Shown: piece by piece, positions 45,625-58,426 of the stretch | How the letters are laid out: the number at the start of each line of letters is the position of its first letter | How positions within the stretch are numbered: the stretch's first letter is position 1 | NCBI RefSeq assembly: GCF_000004195.4 | Contig: NC_030683.2 | Location: forward strand, 79,818,910 to 79,882,909 | From: Xenopus tropicalis | Lineage: Eukaryota > Chordata > Amphibia > Anura > Pipidae | Length of the DNA: 64,000 bases | Reading direction: 5' to 3' | Translations under genes and position numbers: made by a program | The notes under the pieces: generated by a model | The model's input: the letters and a program-made list of their open reading frames with translations, nothing else | Database searches by the model: none | What the model was told of the DNA's origin: nothing

Positions 45625-48560
45625 GCACAGGACTGGGCAAAATAATGTTTTAGTGCTCCAGAAGGTTTGTTTGATTACATTAGAACAAAAATATTTGTTA
45701 ATTTACAATTTTAATTGATTTATATCTAAAAACCTTTAAGGAAAGAAAATAATTATCAAGCATACACTTAAATGCAGCGTAGCTCTTTGTTAGTGAAGGT
45801 TCCTGTTTAAGTATGCTGCAGGCAAGTGTATTCCCCCCAACACCAGCGAAAAAACTGGCTTTTTTGTTAATGTCGGCTTTTCAACCAACAGGACCACCAG
45901 CCGAGGGTTTCAGGTAAGCAATTAACATTTTGGTACCCCTCCCCCCCAGTGATGTAGCCTTTCCTTTTTCTTTATTTGTCACCATAGAGCACTGTGTTTC
46001 ACTAACCATATTATTTGCTGCCCCCAAGGTAAATGTTATTACAGACAGACAATATCATTTTTGTGATCCCCAGGAATAATATTGCAACAGCATATCTGAA
46101 GCTTTTTTCGGCAAAGGCAATCAGTATAACAATTTCAAATGCAGAAAAGCAGTGTTTCCTGTATTTATTAAACATTACTTTTAAACAGTAATCTACATTT
46201 CTATTAGAGAAAAATCAATGGACAAAAATCAAACTTTTTTTAAAAAAATGATGCATGTAATAGAGTCCCTAAAGATAAGGTAACAAATAAGGTAGCAAAT
46301 AAGGTAGCAAATTTTAAATCCCAGTTCATTTTGATAATGCTCTAAATGCCAAATATCAGGCTACATATTCCAAAAATCACTGTTGCCCTGATTCTTTCTA
46401 TAATACAATCATTTTTGAATCACGAATTTCAGTGTTTTTTGGGGGCTGCTCGGCTTTAAAGTAGAATATTCTGATCCACCTTCCACAAGATTCACAGCAG
46501 GCAATGAATATTCTTTGAATGCTAGTAGGAGACCAAAGCTAGGAACCGTGCAGTTATTGTGAAATGTTCCATTAAGCTGCAGAATAAGGTGACTCGATCT
46601 GTAATGAAATAAAACACATTTTGAGCGTTTCTTAAAATCAGATTGCTGGGCTGTGGAGGAACCAAGCCTGTAAGATTTCACTGGTCTGTACCTAGTCATA
46701 AGCACCAGTAGGAGATGTCTGTCTCCAACATGAAGCAAGAAGAATAAACTATACTGAGGATCAAGACTGTCATACAGATGAACCTTTGTTTCAATTTGCT
46801 GTTTCTACATTCATGTACTGTGACAAATTCTAGTACAGAACCCTGTGTCCACTGAGAATATTCTTTGGTTTTTGGGAGGTCCATGACATTAAAAAAGGCA
46901 CATACAACCAAGCAAAAGGGCTATTATTTGTAAATTTTCTCTAAGTTTCTTTGATTGGTTTAAAATATGCAAGTGACATGTCATGTAATAACAGTAAGGT
47001 CCATATTGTTATTATATGTGTATACAGGTTATTCCCAATGGGGAATCCCAAATGGCAGGAAATATCAAGTAATGTCAGTGTAAAAAGTTGGGGGTTAGAC
47101 CACTTTGAACCATATTGAGGGTGTATGTGGGGGGTTCCAGGATCACACATAAAGCACATTGTAATATGTGATCTATTGTAAGAATACAAGATATGAATAA
47201 GTTACATACAACTGGTGCAACAATTGTAGCTGGATTTTTCACATGATCTGATTCTCTAATGAAAATAGCAAGAAGAAGATCAGATCAGAGTAACAGTTCT
47301 CGCCCAACCTTGCAAATAGTTTCTTGTTGGCTAGAAAAGGCATTATAAATGTAAGAGGCTGCTAAGAGTGTTCCAGCTGCAGGATGTGGGTTGGTTCCCT
47401 AAAACATTGTGTACCTAAGCTGTACATGAGCATATTAACATTTGTATGCTGAATTTTATCTAAGTGGGTTTGTACAGCAATTTTTTTTGTGGTGGGAGGG
47501 GAATTCACGCAAATATCTTCATGATTTTTTGGACAAATAACATTCAGATCATAAATACTTTGATATACTGTACTTTTCTACTAAGTTGTGGAGCTTTTAT
47601 TCAGTAATGTATATTATTCCTTTTATATTCACTAATATTTTTTATGATGTATGGTTTATGATGTTAAAAGAGATAATAAAACACACTCCTGGTTCTAAAC
47701 TGCTCCATTCATCATGGCAACTCCATTCGCAGTCTGTGCAATATGACTGAAAATTTGGGGAAATGGTAGTGATTAATCAAATTTAAAAATGAGTCCTACA
47801 TGTGAATATTGCAAGTGCTAGTTACCTTACAGCAGTTTTGCCACCTATTGCACAGTGGTCTAATTATAAATAGTCATTTTGCTTGGCTAGTACTTTGATG
47901 ATATAGGGTACACTTCAGAACTTACATCTTGATAGCATGGGTAGTGTGGGGAGAGAAAGGATTATATACCTGGGGGAAATGTATTATCTGTCGAGAGACA
48001 AGGAAAACTAATATTTTAGAAGAATGAATGTGATAAAAAGCAATTTATATGAGATAATTCATCTTCTAGCAGCACACGTTTGTTGTGTTGTGTCCTTGTG
48101 GGCTAAAGAAATTTCCAAAGGAAGGATTGATGAGAGGAAGTAGAAAAATAAATATAGTGGAATATCTGAGTTTACTGTCTTCAGTTTTGCTTTCTAGATG
48201 GTTTCTCTTTCTTTATGTGTTAAATATAAACGAGCATTATTGCTGCACATGCTTAATATATTTAACCTACCTGCTACACACAAAAGTTGCAGTAAAGAGG
48301 GCCTAAACAGACTTAGTTTATATCAATCATAAAAGCAACATTTAAGTGGAAATTGAGTCAGAAAACAGATATTGGCATTTATGATTACTTAGTTGAAAGG
48401 TAAAATGATAAACCACTATCCATCCTACTGATTGTTATGGTGAGTAAAACTATTGAGCGTATGGTTTGCAGTGTGTCCTGCTGGTTTGGGATATAAACAT
48501 GTCAACTATAATTTCCACTGATACTGCAGCACTGATGTTCTTGCCTCATGCTGTCTAAAG
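45625..48560. other. Unique stretch, no gene seen
   Basis: The longest open frame is on the minus strand at 46409-46738, without an ATG near its start and without clear splice sites. No repeats were recognised. Confidence 0.5.
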
Positions 48561-48822
48561 CAATGTTTCTCATACTGTGAGTTCTGTTAAGGTCCAAGTG
48601 GACTTGCTCCTCACAGGCTCTAGCTGCTGCTACATATCCATAAAAAACATTGCATTCCATTTGTTCCGGTTACAATGTTTTCAGAGGGTGAAATCTAGAA
48701 GTGTATAAATTGTTTGCAGGCAGTAATAACTCTAACATACATTTTAGTAGAGGTGATTTACATTTGTAGGCCTGGATGCCAACCGTGATAAGGCATCATT
48801 GTAAGAAAGGTGAGAACCACTA
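48561..48822. mobile_element. hAT MITE with near-perfect 8-bp duplication
   Basis: It starts caatgtttctcatactg and ends aaggtgagaaccacta, matching the cagtggttctca-type ends of many vertebrate hAT elements. The flanks gtctaaag (48553-48560) and atctagag (48823-48830) agree at six of eight positions. It is 262 bp and noncoding. Confidence 0.7.
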
Positions 48823-49009
48823 ATCTAGAGAATCCACAAATTAAATACTTCAATTAGTTTCATTTTATGTGTGATTCCAAAATTCTTAGGGTAAACTACG
48901 GTAACCCCTATTTGACTGAAGTCAAATTGTCCAGTTAGAATAGAGCATGGGGTACATGCGTCTCGGTTTCAACAGGATGGGCCCTCACTATATGGAAGGT
49001 GCTTATGGA

Positions 49010-49812
49010 GGGTGTTGTATAACTACACCTCCCACTGCCATTGTGTATGTGAATAGTGCAATAATTAAGTAGGCGGACACTAGGAGCTCTTGCAACAAAG
49101 ATAACTGTTTATTTGTCCAAGACAAATGGTGGTAATGCAGGGCAGATCAATGCTCACTCTCTGATGAGGTATAACAGGATTTCAGCAATACAATTAATGA
49201 TAAAGCAGATTAAGCAACGAAGTATGGTGTCCAACGGTTTATCCCTTCTCATAAAGAGTTTGGGCAGGGTAAAGACAACCAACAGAGTGACAGGGGAGTA
49301 AGTCCACCGGTTTATCCCTCTCTTGTAGAGTTAGGGCAGGGTTAAGACTGGCCTAGTCCCTGGCACTTCTGTGTCCCTAAGCCAAGGCAAGTAAGCCTTT
49401 TAGGAGACTACTCATTGACTCTCCTCTCCTGGGTGGAGCAGGAAAGTTGCTCTTTCTAGATACAAACTGACTGTCACACTTTGATAGTAACTAACCTGTT
49501 CTAGCTTCACCTTATTCACGGGGTCCCTGATCCCCGACTTCACTAAGGGTACTTGTCCCCTTAGGGCCTAACCTTCTGGGGCGGTGTGGATCCCAGGCTT
49601 CATGGAGCATCCACACAGATCAAATGCTGCAGGCCAAGAAGAAAGATTCACCCCTTTCCTAACACTATATTAAAGTGTGGTAGGGCGTGGTCTAGCCTTA
49701 GGCCAATAATAAAGTATATGGTAATACCAACTAGATACATTCATCCTTGCCTGGAGAAAAGGAAAGGTAGGGTTTAAAGCCATACGGGCACATTAACCCT
49801 ATGGGTTCCTAC
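49010..49812 (-). mobile_element. Probable solo LTR, minus strand
   Basis: Read on the minus strand it starts tgtaggaacccatagggtta (near 49812) and carries aataaa at 49113-49108. It continues through ttgcaagagctcctagtgt and ends near 49010-49050. It is GC-richer than its neighbours and noncoding. The order start, poly(A) signal, short downstream part is that of an LTR. The right terminus and the target duplication could not be fixed, so this rests on layout. Confidence 0.5.
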
Positions 49813-50520
49813 ACTACATTAAAAAAAGTCTTCCCTAGGATTCTGGATACCATATAAATCTAGTTTTTCATATACTTTGTGGGGTTTGGATGGTCAATAT
49901 GTAACCAAAGGTTACCAGGACTCCACATAGCAGAGGAGACACTGTGAAATTAAATGGTTTACTGGCTGTCTAGTTTTCATAATGGGGAGGTCTTGTTATT
50001 TTATGAAAAGACTGTCAACATCTGACAGAACATTTGCATTTTAGTTTCTTTGGTCTGTGCTGCTGTCAATTTGACAGTGTGCACTTTGGCACTGGGGTTT
50101 GACTCCTTGTATATGTTAATTGGCTTGAAGTTCTGTATCAAGATGGGTTTGCCGGTGGGAGTTCCTTGAAACATTGAAGAAATGCCATAGGTCACTATTT
50201 CTACTTAGAGAGACAGCTTTTCCACAGACAGACACAGCTTTTCCACACTTCACTTCCAGTGAAATCTAGCAGGGGAGTAATCATTTAGTGATTTAGATTT
50301 CAATTCCATTGCCTGCTAATTTCAGGCTGCCAGGGATAATTCAGCGGGAGGAGCAGAATAATGGCAGCGGCAGGACAGAATGGATATAAAATAATGTAGC
50401 ATTCAAAATGAAGGAGAGGCAGACAGGAAAGACAAGGCAGACCAAATATTTATAAAGAGTTATTTTATATATGGCACCAGAAAAATAATTTTTAAAATTA
50501 CTCCTGTAATATGGCATAAA
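49813..50520. other. No gene seen
   Basis: Unique sequence. Confidence 0.5.
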
Positions 50521-51240
50521 TGGGGCTGATTTATAAAGCTCTGTTATTAGGCATTGCACTTGACCAGGTGCACAGCCTATTGCTTGCTCCCTTTACCCCC
50601 CTTAAATAACACACGTGACATCACCTTGATTGGATGATATGGCCACAGCTTTATTACTTGAAACAGTCATAAGTAAACTTTGTGCATTGTATGTTAGTAC
50701 CATTATTAACATAGTAACATTATAACAGTTGATAACAATTGTTTTGTAAGGCCCTCTGCCAGTCTGCCCTTCCAAGTGCCAGCGATGCCCACTAGCCGCA
50801 TGTACCTAGCTCAGTGAGTACGCATAGCGTTATAATATCCACCAATTATTAACAAACCATCCTCAAGGGACCACACCCCTGGGTAAGTAACTGACCATAT
50901 CCAACATCACCATGGGTACCCACCTTAGGGGTTGCCCCAACGGTCCAGTACTGTCCAATACCACAGCACCATGCCCGGCAGACTGGCAAAGGACCCGCCA
51001 ACGCTGTGACTCCTAAGTAAATTGTCTTTCCCGCAACTCTCCCAATGGGGATCCCCCTAGTTTACCTTCCAGACTTCTGCACCCAACTACAGTAGTAGCT
51101 TTATCCCTAATTTCCTACACATAGGGAGGGTGGGTGGGACTCGTGCGGCTGCTGTCCGACAAGCTGGGTGTCCGCTTCCTGTGCTGAATGGCCCCCCTTC
51201 AGCTGGTTAATTATGTGCACAAATTCAATGTAACATAATG
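50521..51240. repeat. Possible dispersed repeat, class unknown
   Basis: A block with more GC and higher complexity than its flanks (for example ccaagtgccagcgatgccca and ggtgggactcgtgcggctgc). It has no open frame and no visible termini. It may be an LTR-type remnant, but no poly(A) signal or TG/CA ends could be placed. Confidence 0.3.
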
Positions 51241-51403
51241 TAATATAATATATATAAAACCAAATTTATAATGTTAGATGAAACAAATCATCAGTTACAG
51301 TCTGAGGTTTTCCTATTGTCCACCGGTCTGACATAAATTAATGTTTGACAAAGTGAGATACACAGAAAGGGGTTGTGGGAGCACTCCAAGGCTAAACAGA
51401 GTA

Positions 51404-51637
51404 TACAAATACAATGGGTGATTGATCAATGCACATTCCCTGGTCCCCTGTTTCATAGGACCACCATATGGGGTTTACCCTTGACGTGGTATGGTGGCTT
51501 ACCAATCTTATGATCATAATTTTGTAACTAAAAACCCCTGTTTTTTTTGAATACATGCACTAGCATAGACAATTTATTTATGAAACAGGGGACCAGGGAA
51601 TGTGCATTGATCAATCCCCCTCTTTTTGTATGCTTGA
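51404..51637. repeat. Inverted repeat with ~40-60-bp arms and 120-bp spacer
   Basis: The left arm contains attgatcaatgcacattccc then tggtcccctgtttcata, ending at 51457. The right arm contains tatgaaacaggggaccaggg then aatgtgcattgatcaat, starting at 51579. The inner 37 bases are exact reverse complements. Weaker pairing continues outward (agtatacaaa against tttttgtatgct). The spacer is unrelated unique DNA with a T run. It is neither one of the MITE families listed nor bounded by a target duplication. Confidence 0.85.
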
Positions 51638-51887
51638 CATAGTGAGAGCCTTCATCTAAGTCAGGATCCATGCAGAGCACTAAGTGATAAGATGACTGCA
51701 ATGCATCAGTATCAAACTTACCAATACAGAGCTTTTTAAACCTTACTTTAAGCTCCCTATCGCTAATCACTGCAGTCTCCTAATTCACGTCTCTAAAATG
51801 CTGCTGAGTGGTAAGCAAGAGTTTTTAATGCCACATTTCATATTCAAACTGTTTTTCTGTCCTCTAATAGACAGCAATAGACCCTAA
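51638..51887. other. No gene seen
   Basis: Unique sequence between the inverted repeat and the next MITE. Confidence 0.5.
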
Positions 51888-52158
51888 GGGGCAGATTTGT
51901 CTAATCACGAGTTTGAATCCTGAATGGGAAAAATTGAAAAATTTGGATTGGATACGAAAATTTCTGAAGATCGCAAATATCACGAAAATGCTTACGAAAA
52001 AATCGTATTAGTCACGATAATATCGTGTTGGCGATCAGAAAGTCACAAAATTTTGTTACCGAATGATTGTAAACAGCGGGAAAACCGGTCCGATTTTTTG
52101 CGTGCATAAGTACAAAAAAGTCGCGCATGCATCGAAAAAGGCTTGGTAAATCTGCCCC
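51888..52158. mobile_element. Palindromic MITE family C, third copy
   Basis: It starts ggggcagatttgtctaatca and ends cttggtaaatctgcccc. The flanks are taa and tta. The interior keeps the cgaaaa/ttttcg vocabulary but is shorter and more diverged than 4955-5354. Confidence 0.8.
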
Positions 52159-54054
52159 TTAGTCTCTCCCAAGTTTCATTGTCTTCTTATTCTTTGTGAT
52201 ATGTCATGTATGTGTCATGTGAAATTATTGTCTCACTTACATCTGCCCTTTGTGTAAAGGAGCACAGATCTCACAGAACTCACTGGAGATGATGCTGAAC
52301 TAGCCATGTCAGGTTGTAGACACTCAAACTGTAGCTCCATCTTCCCCTGGCAGCTTTGAAAGTTGACTGTTATTAAAGCAATGATACCAAAAAAAGTGAA
52401 GTTATTTTGTGTTTTTGACAAGCTCACAGCAGACTGAAATAGAATTCCTAATGGTATGGAATGCAATATCAGAGTAAAGTGTAATATAAACTTTATTAGG
52501 TGCAGCCAAAAGATAATAGTTTCAGTATCCAAAAAAACCCACAGTGATAAGAGGTAAATATATAAATATAATTCAGGCACCCAAGCTCGTAATTGTGTAC
52601 AACGCAGAAACTTTTAATAAAAAATGATGTAGTCAGACAACAAGTGCAAATATCTTATGTACGTGTTAAATACACAATAGGATACATTGCATGCAAAATG
52701 CATAAAAAGGCTACAATTGACTGTGTTTGGGTCCTTACCGCCCACTGTAAGGCAGACAGTAAGGACAGGTCTAGCTGCACCTCCTGACGCTGTGCTTGTC
52801 ACAGAGAGCTGGATTTTTGCGCCCCTCAGTGTTCTTGCACCCCCGGGAATCAAGAATGACCCCTAGGAACTGTTTGACATCACTTGAAAAGAAAACTATT
52901 GCACCCCAGATAAAAATATTAAAGTTATGAATGTACCTGGTCTGTGATCAGCTTTATAAGCTTTAAGCAGAGGATGAGATACCAGGCCCTCAGCTCTTCA
53001 GTTGTTCAGTAATTGTTGGCAGAGGATGTTGAGGTTTTTCTCTATAATTGAAATAATAACACCTCTGTTGTATAGATATCCTACACAATTTCCACCCTTA
53101 CTGTCAAACTTACCATACAACACATATATAAAATACACTGTAGCAGGTTTACTCTTCATTCAAGATTCTTCCTCTATAAATGTTTTTGTGTTTGTGTTGC
53201 CTTGTTTGAACCTTCCATGTTTCAGGAATTTATGGAATATAGGAAGAACAGAAAAATATTTGTATTATACAGATAATGATGTGCTTTCATTTTTAATTCT
53301 AGGTGAGAGTTTAAACATAGTCTTACATAGCAATTAATAAATTATTTCATGATTTTGTTAATGTGTTGGCGCACACACCCTGTTTTTAAAAGTATAATAC
53401 CTGCCCTTAGTTGCAGCAGACCTGTGCTTCCAGTTTTATTACAATGAAGAATATTTAGTACTTGAGGAAAAACTTGTGTAGCCCAATTAACAACAGGATC
53501 TCATTAATACTCCTAATAAATGGTGCCATATCCATTTTGTCTACTTGTTTAAAGTATATGTGTTACAACCTGGAGGGAGTTAAAAGAATTCTCTTTTATC
53601 CAAATGACATTCGCTCTGTGGCACAATGAGAAACTCCACTGAGCCAGCCAAATGAGACCATTACAGCCAACAACAGACCTCCATGGTCCTAAGGGAATAA
53701 CCCCCTAAATGAATGGCATATCAGCACATGACGAAATGAGAGAAACAAAGTAGTATTACAGTAGTAATGAGTTACAAAAGTTGAGGAAGGTAAAAAAAAA
53801 AAAACAGTACAACACACAAGGTGAGAGAGGGAGATATCTTCATTCCATTATTTTTTAATAATTTACTCTAATGAGTACATAATTCTTATTTGCATCTCAT
53901 TTGTCATTTTCAGATTTTTTTAATTTATAATTTTTTCCCTGTTTATGTTCTCCTGTTGGTCCTAATCTGCCTCATGCTCCCCCCCAGCTCCATCTGTCTT
54001 TTTCTATAATTCTCCTCTATATGTCTGTCTACTTTCTAATGCAATTTTCCTTTC
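52159..54054. other. No gene seen
   Basis: Unique AT-rich DNA. The 115-codon minus frame at 52233-52580 and the 111-codon plus frame at 53002-53337 are hydrophobic, without splice or domain support. Confidence 0.5.
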
Positions 54055-54330
54055 ATAAAGGGATACTGCCATGATTTTTATGTTGTACTTTTTATTTCTA
54101 AATTACACTGTTTACATAGCAAATAATTCACTCTGCCATTTAAAATACAAATGTATTTTTTTAGTTGTAATATTGGTGTGTAGGCAGCCATCTCAGTGCA
54201 TTGTGCCTGAGTCTAAGCTTTCAGAAGGAGCCAACGCTACACATTAGAACTGCTTTTAGGTAACCTATTGTTTCTCCTACTCCCATGTAACTGTAACTGA
54301 TTTAATAAAGCTGCAGGCTTAGTTAAATTT
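54055..54330 (+). mobile_element. T2-type MITE, left part
   Basis: It starts taaagggatactgccatg, continues ttacactgtttacatagcaa and tattggtgtgtaggcagcca, and fades after tgtttctcctactcccatgt. The right terminus is missing. Confidence 0.65.
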
Positions 54331-56339
54331 AAAGTAACATATAATACTGAAAAAAAACAAAGAAAATGGCAATTTGGTACAAGGAGTGGTCAAAACTGTA
54401 TAACAGGCAATGGTCTGCGTAGCTAAATGAGCCATAACTAGGTAGAGGAAGAGGAAAAGGGCCCAATAAATAGCTCTTTAATTGGTCAAATGCCTGCAGC
54501 TGCACCTAATGCATCTGCAGCTGAGAGCAGGCCTAGGGAGAACAATATATTATTGCAAAGTACAAGGCAAAGCCCAAAAGACCTTCTGCAGCTTGTTGTA
54601 GGCACGCGTGTTGCATTGCCCACTATTACATTGGAATTCGGGGTGGGTATTGCATTGTGGGTAAAGTACAAATAACTGGCGTAATTTGATTTTTTTTTTT
54701 AACCACATGCCCCTTAACTGTGTGCAAAACAATAATCCCCTGTTCATGTAATACACAAAAAAGAGCCTTGTACTTTCTGCTTGATCAAGGTAGGTACTGG
54801 GTAGAGGACTTGCTTGCACCAGATCCATTTATGAAGATCCACAACTTGCATTTTTACCCTGTTTGACTGCAACTTGATCAGACCTGCTGATCAGCATAAC
54901 ATTGTAAATAGTGCCATCACAGAGGTGAAGTGAAGCACAACTGCACAAATGTATGATATAGTATGGTATGATTATAATAATAGGTAAAGTTGTCCTACTA
55001 CACATGCTTAGCGATTGTTAGCAAGCTCCTAAATATCTAAATAAACTGTAGGGTTATACAGAACAAAAAATCAATTATAATTCAGACCCCTAAAAAAGTA
55101 TACTTTCCATTGCCAAAATGCCAATGAATTATGCAACAATATGAATAAAAGATAGAACACCAAACTAGCTTCAAAGGGGGGTGGTAGAAGAGTTTATTTG
55201 GAAACAAACTGTTCATTATTACTTATTATATCTTTAAAGCTCAGCAACAGAAATGTAGAGGATATTAAAGTCCTATAGACACTGTATAAATGTACATATA
55301 TTTCAGTTACAAAGCAAGTTCCCTTGCAATAGTAAAAAAGCATGTTTCTGATTTCAACCTCACTTTTGATCATACACAAGAACTCTGTGGATTTGCTGTG
55401 CTAACAAAGCCCGAGACACAGGTTACAATACCACACACAGCTCAAACCCCTTTGAAGCTTTATCCAAGTTTAGCTGGTCCCAGGCAGGCAGTGTATCTGA
55501 TCTGGATTTCACATAGTCCTCGGGGTATTAGATTTTAATTGACACTGGGTATTTCTTCACTCTGTGTGAAATCTTGTCTCTTTGCCAGGTTACTTTAAGT
55601 GTTTTTTAATGAATCAATTGCTTTTTGATGATCCTCCATACACAGCTCTGTATTACTGTCCTGCTTCCCAATCAGTGAGACATTTGCTGTACTTAAATGC
55701 TAGTGAACCATGGTAAGGGGCAGTGTCTACTGCTATAAGGAACAAGGGGAAAGAAGATATAGATAAAGACAAAGACAGATAGATACATGGATGGACAGAC
55801 ATACATACAGATCAGGGAAGAGATTCATAGATGATCAATGATGAATAGTTTTAATTAGAGACTGACTGACAGATAAATAGTAGACAGCAATACAGATTTC
55901 TATAGACATTCTTTAGACAGAAAGGCTGACAAATATACAGGAATAGATAGCTAACTACCTGCTGCAGTTTCAAAGTCAAGTGGTATAAAAGTGACCTGCA
56001 GGCCCAAATTTTATATGTTTAGCAGCCCTGTTTGGGGACAGTGTAGAAATGAGGTCTCGTAAGTCCTGTTCCTAAGTAGTGTGTGTTTTTAAAAAATAAA
56101 TGTACAAAGTGGTCTATATTGCACAGAAGCTGCAGTGTATGATTTTTATTTATTTATTTTTTTAATTATGGAAACAGATCCATTACAGAAGGTTGCAGTT
56201 ATCTGTTGCAGTTATCTGGAATGTATAGTGTCTGAAAATGCTGGCTGTATGAAATGAATGCATGGATGCATGAAAAAGATTATTTTAATTACACATGTCT
56301 ATTAGTTCAACCAACCAAGTAAATCCTATATAACATCTA
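54331..56339. other. No gene seen; degenerate GATA/GACA run
   Basis: A degenerate gatagata/gacagaca tract spans about 55757-55950. The 82-codon frame at 55290-55538 is not bounded by good splice sites. Confidence 0.5.
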
Positions 56340-56960
56340 GCTGATCCAGAGAAAAGCAGAAAACAACCTCATGTGATTCTGTCTCCAGTTTGACCCAGAA
56401 GAGAAAAAATTCCATCCTGACCTCAGAACAGGCCAGTCCTTGGATGAACACTGCAAGATTATAAGTACAGGTATGGGATCCGTTATCCAGAAAGTTCTGA
56501 ATTATGGAAAGCTGTCTCCCATAGACTTCATTTTAATCAAATAATTCAGATTTTTAAAATTGATTTCCTTTTTCTCTATAAAAATAAAACAGTTCCTTGT
56601 ATTTGACCCCAACTAAGATATAATTAATCCTTATTGGATGCAAAACAATCCTATTGGGTTTAATTAATGTTTTATTGATTTTTTAGTAGACTTAAGGTAT
56701 GAAGATCTAAATTACAGAAAGATTGATCTGGAAAACCCTTGATCCCGAGCATTCTGGATAACGGGTCCTGTACCTGTTTTATTTTGTTTGCTTGGTAGAC
56801 ATTCTAAAAGTTTTCCAACTCTTTCTTGAAACTATGTAATTTATCTGTCAGTGCAACTACTTCTGGGAGAGAATACCACAATGTCACAGCTCTTTCTCTT
56901 AAGAGGAAACCTCCTTTCTTCCATCTCTCAAGAGAGGTGATATGGCAGTGTTTTTATCAG
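56340..56960 (+). repeat. Dispersed repeat split by a family A MITE
   Basis: The left part, aaaattccatcctgacctca through ccttggatgaacactgcaag, and the right part, tttccaactctttcttgaaa through cctcctttcttccatctctc, read as pieces of one frog-type dispersed repeat with the 309-bp MITE between them. The class is unknown. Confidence 0.45.
56468..56776 (+). mobile_element. MITE family A, complete copy
   Basis: It begins caggtatgggatccgttatc and ends tctggataacgggtcctgta/cctg. The full internal order is present: gaattatggaaagc, tagacttcattttaatcaaa, ttccttgtatttgacc, taattaatccttattgg, cctattgggtttaatt and agacttaaggtatgaagatc. Inverted ends of about 30 bases are built from ggataac/gttatcc words. 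No clear duplication flanks it. Confidence 0.85.
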
Positions 56961-57002
56961 CCCTTAAGGATTCTTCAGTTCTAAATTTAGTAAACAGCAG
57001 GT

Positions 57003-57352
57003 GTAAAGGTGGCCATACACGCACCGATATTATCGTACGAAACCTCGTTTCGTACGATAATCGGTGCATGTATGGCATGTCGGCGAGTCGACCGATATCG
57101 CAGGAAGCTGCTGATATCGGACGACTCGCCGATCGGACCAGTTTGAAAATTTTGATCGGGCGCCATAGAAGGCGCCTGACCAAAATTCTCCTTTCAGAGC
57201 TGAATCGGCAGAAGGAGGTAGAAATCATATTGTTTCTACCTCCTTACCTGCCGATTCAGCCCTGAATGGTGTGTGGCGGATCTTACGATGTTTCGTGCGA
57301 CCGATGGTCGTACGAAACATCGTCAGATCGCCACGTGTATGGCCACCTTTAG
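57003..57352. mobile_element. Large palindromic T2-like element, CpG-rich
   Basis: It starts gtaaaggtggccatacacg and ends cgtgtatggccacctttag. Several nested palindromes lie inside: tatcgtacgaaacctcgttt/cgtacgata, gccgatatcggac words, ggcgcc, and ctgaatcggcagaaggaggt against acctccttacctgccgattc. The whole can form a long cruciform. Plus and minus open frames of 107-109 codons mirror each other and are shadows. The TTAA flanks have decayed to gtaa and ttag. Confidence 0.85.
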
Positions 57353-57369
57353 AGATCCCATCCTAGGGG

Positions 57370-57425
57370 TAGCCATTGCACCCTAAGCAGGTGCCTCTTT
57401 TGCCTACCCCCTAGTTCCAGCCCTG
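57370..57425 (+). mobile_element. hAT-like terminal fragment
   Basis: It ends ctagttccagccctg as at 1401 and lies 18 bases after the palindromic element. Only one end is present. Confidence 0.45.
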
Positions 57426-58114
57426 CTCTGGGGATTGAAATGGTTGGCTTTTTTAGCTTTTTATACGAAATCTGAAAATATTAACATTTATTTTATAAAA
57501 TATGAAAAATTATTTAAAATGTAATTGAAAATAATTCAGCCGTCACCGAGGATTTATGGTAGGTTAGTTTACATCAAATGCAAGGTCGTGTCCCATTACA
57601 GAGGCAAGAGGGACAGATTAAATAGTCCACTCTGCCTGCACCCAGAAGCATTGAATCCAGGCTGACAATCTGCCTCGTGGGGGCTTACCCTTACACATTC
57701 TGTAGCCATTCTGTTGCCATTTAAGTAGTATTTCTTAAATTAGTATTTGCCTACAATAAAACAATTAAGAGAACTTATTATTAAAGACAAATACCATGAA
57801 ATCCCAAAGAGCCCCTCTTCAAGACAGACAAAAGAATACCAAGATAAATATCTTAATCCTTTATGAATTCAATGGATTTTCTCTTTATCAACCATTCTCT
57901 TGTGGCCTCAGTGACAAGTGACAGCCACAGAGTCTCATTTTGCCCTGCTCAAAAAATCCTCCTTAATACTAGACAGATTTCAGTGGTATGCAGAAAAAGT
58001 GCCATTAATGGAGGTGCAGTAACACTTTAAAGAAAAATCCCTTTGTGTTTGCTTAATGGAAATACAAAGGAAGAGAAGGTGTCTTCTATATGGGTGTTTC
58101 TAAAACTACTCATA
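57426..58114. other. No gene seen
   Basis: Unique sequence. Confidence 0.5.
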
Positions 58115-58426
58115 CAGAGGAGAGATCCCCATCCTTTCTACTCGTGAGACACACTCAGATGTAAAAGTTGTTGGTGAGCCACACAAGCAGGAGAAAAGTT
58201 ATTTGAGGATACCAAAAAAGGACTGTGATTGGCTATTTGGTAGCTCAATGTGGACTGCTTGCCTGCAGGAGGCTCTGCTTGGAGTAAAACTGTCTCTTTG
58301 TGCTTACAAAACTTGCCTATAAACTAGATATTTAAACATTTGCACCTACTTTGAGACCACTGGGAGCAACATCTAAGGGGGTGGTGAACAACACGATGCT
58401 CCCAAGGCACTGGTTGGAGATCACTG
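58115..58426 (-). mobile_element. hAT MITE, diverged relative of 21108-21413
   Basis: It ends ggcactggttggagatcactg, the complement of the cagtgatccccaaccagtg start at 21108, and carries gtgattggctatttggtagc and ggccac-like ctgggagcaacatctaaggg. The flanks tactcata and atatagat do not match, so the duplication has decayed or the left end is misplaced. Confidence 0.65.

Noticed and set aside
46409..46738. 109-codon minus-strand frame with fairly protein-like composition
   Set aside because: There is no ATG at the beginning of the open stretch. The only splice-like acceptor (ttctgcag) is internal and there is no matching donor. It is kept only as something to check if transcripts map here.
52233..53337. 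115-codon minus and 111-codon plus frames
   Set aside because: Hydrophobic, AT-driven translations without domain, splice or conservation evidence visible in the sequence.
55290..55538. 82-codon frame with a weak acceptor near 55379 and a donor near 55421
   Set aside because: The implied exon is about 41 bases with poor acceptor context, not enough to support a call.
56899..57265. 107- and 109-codon frames on opposite strands
   Set aside because: Shadow of the large T2-like palindrome. The two translations are inverted versions of the same symmetry.
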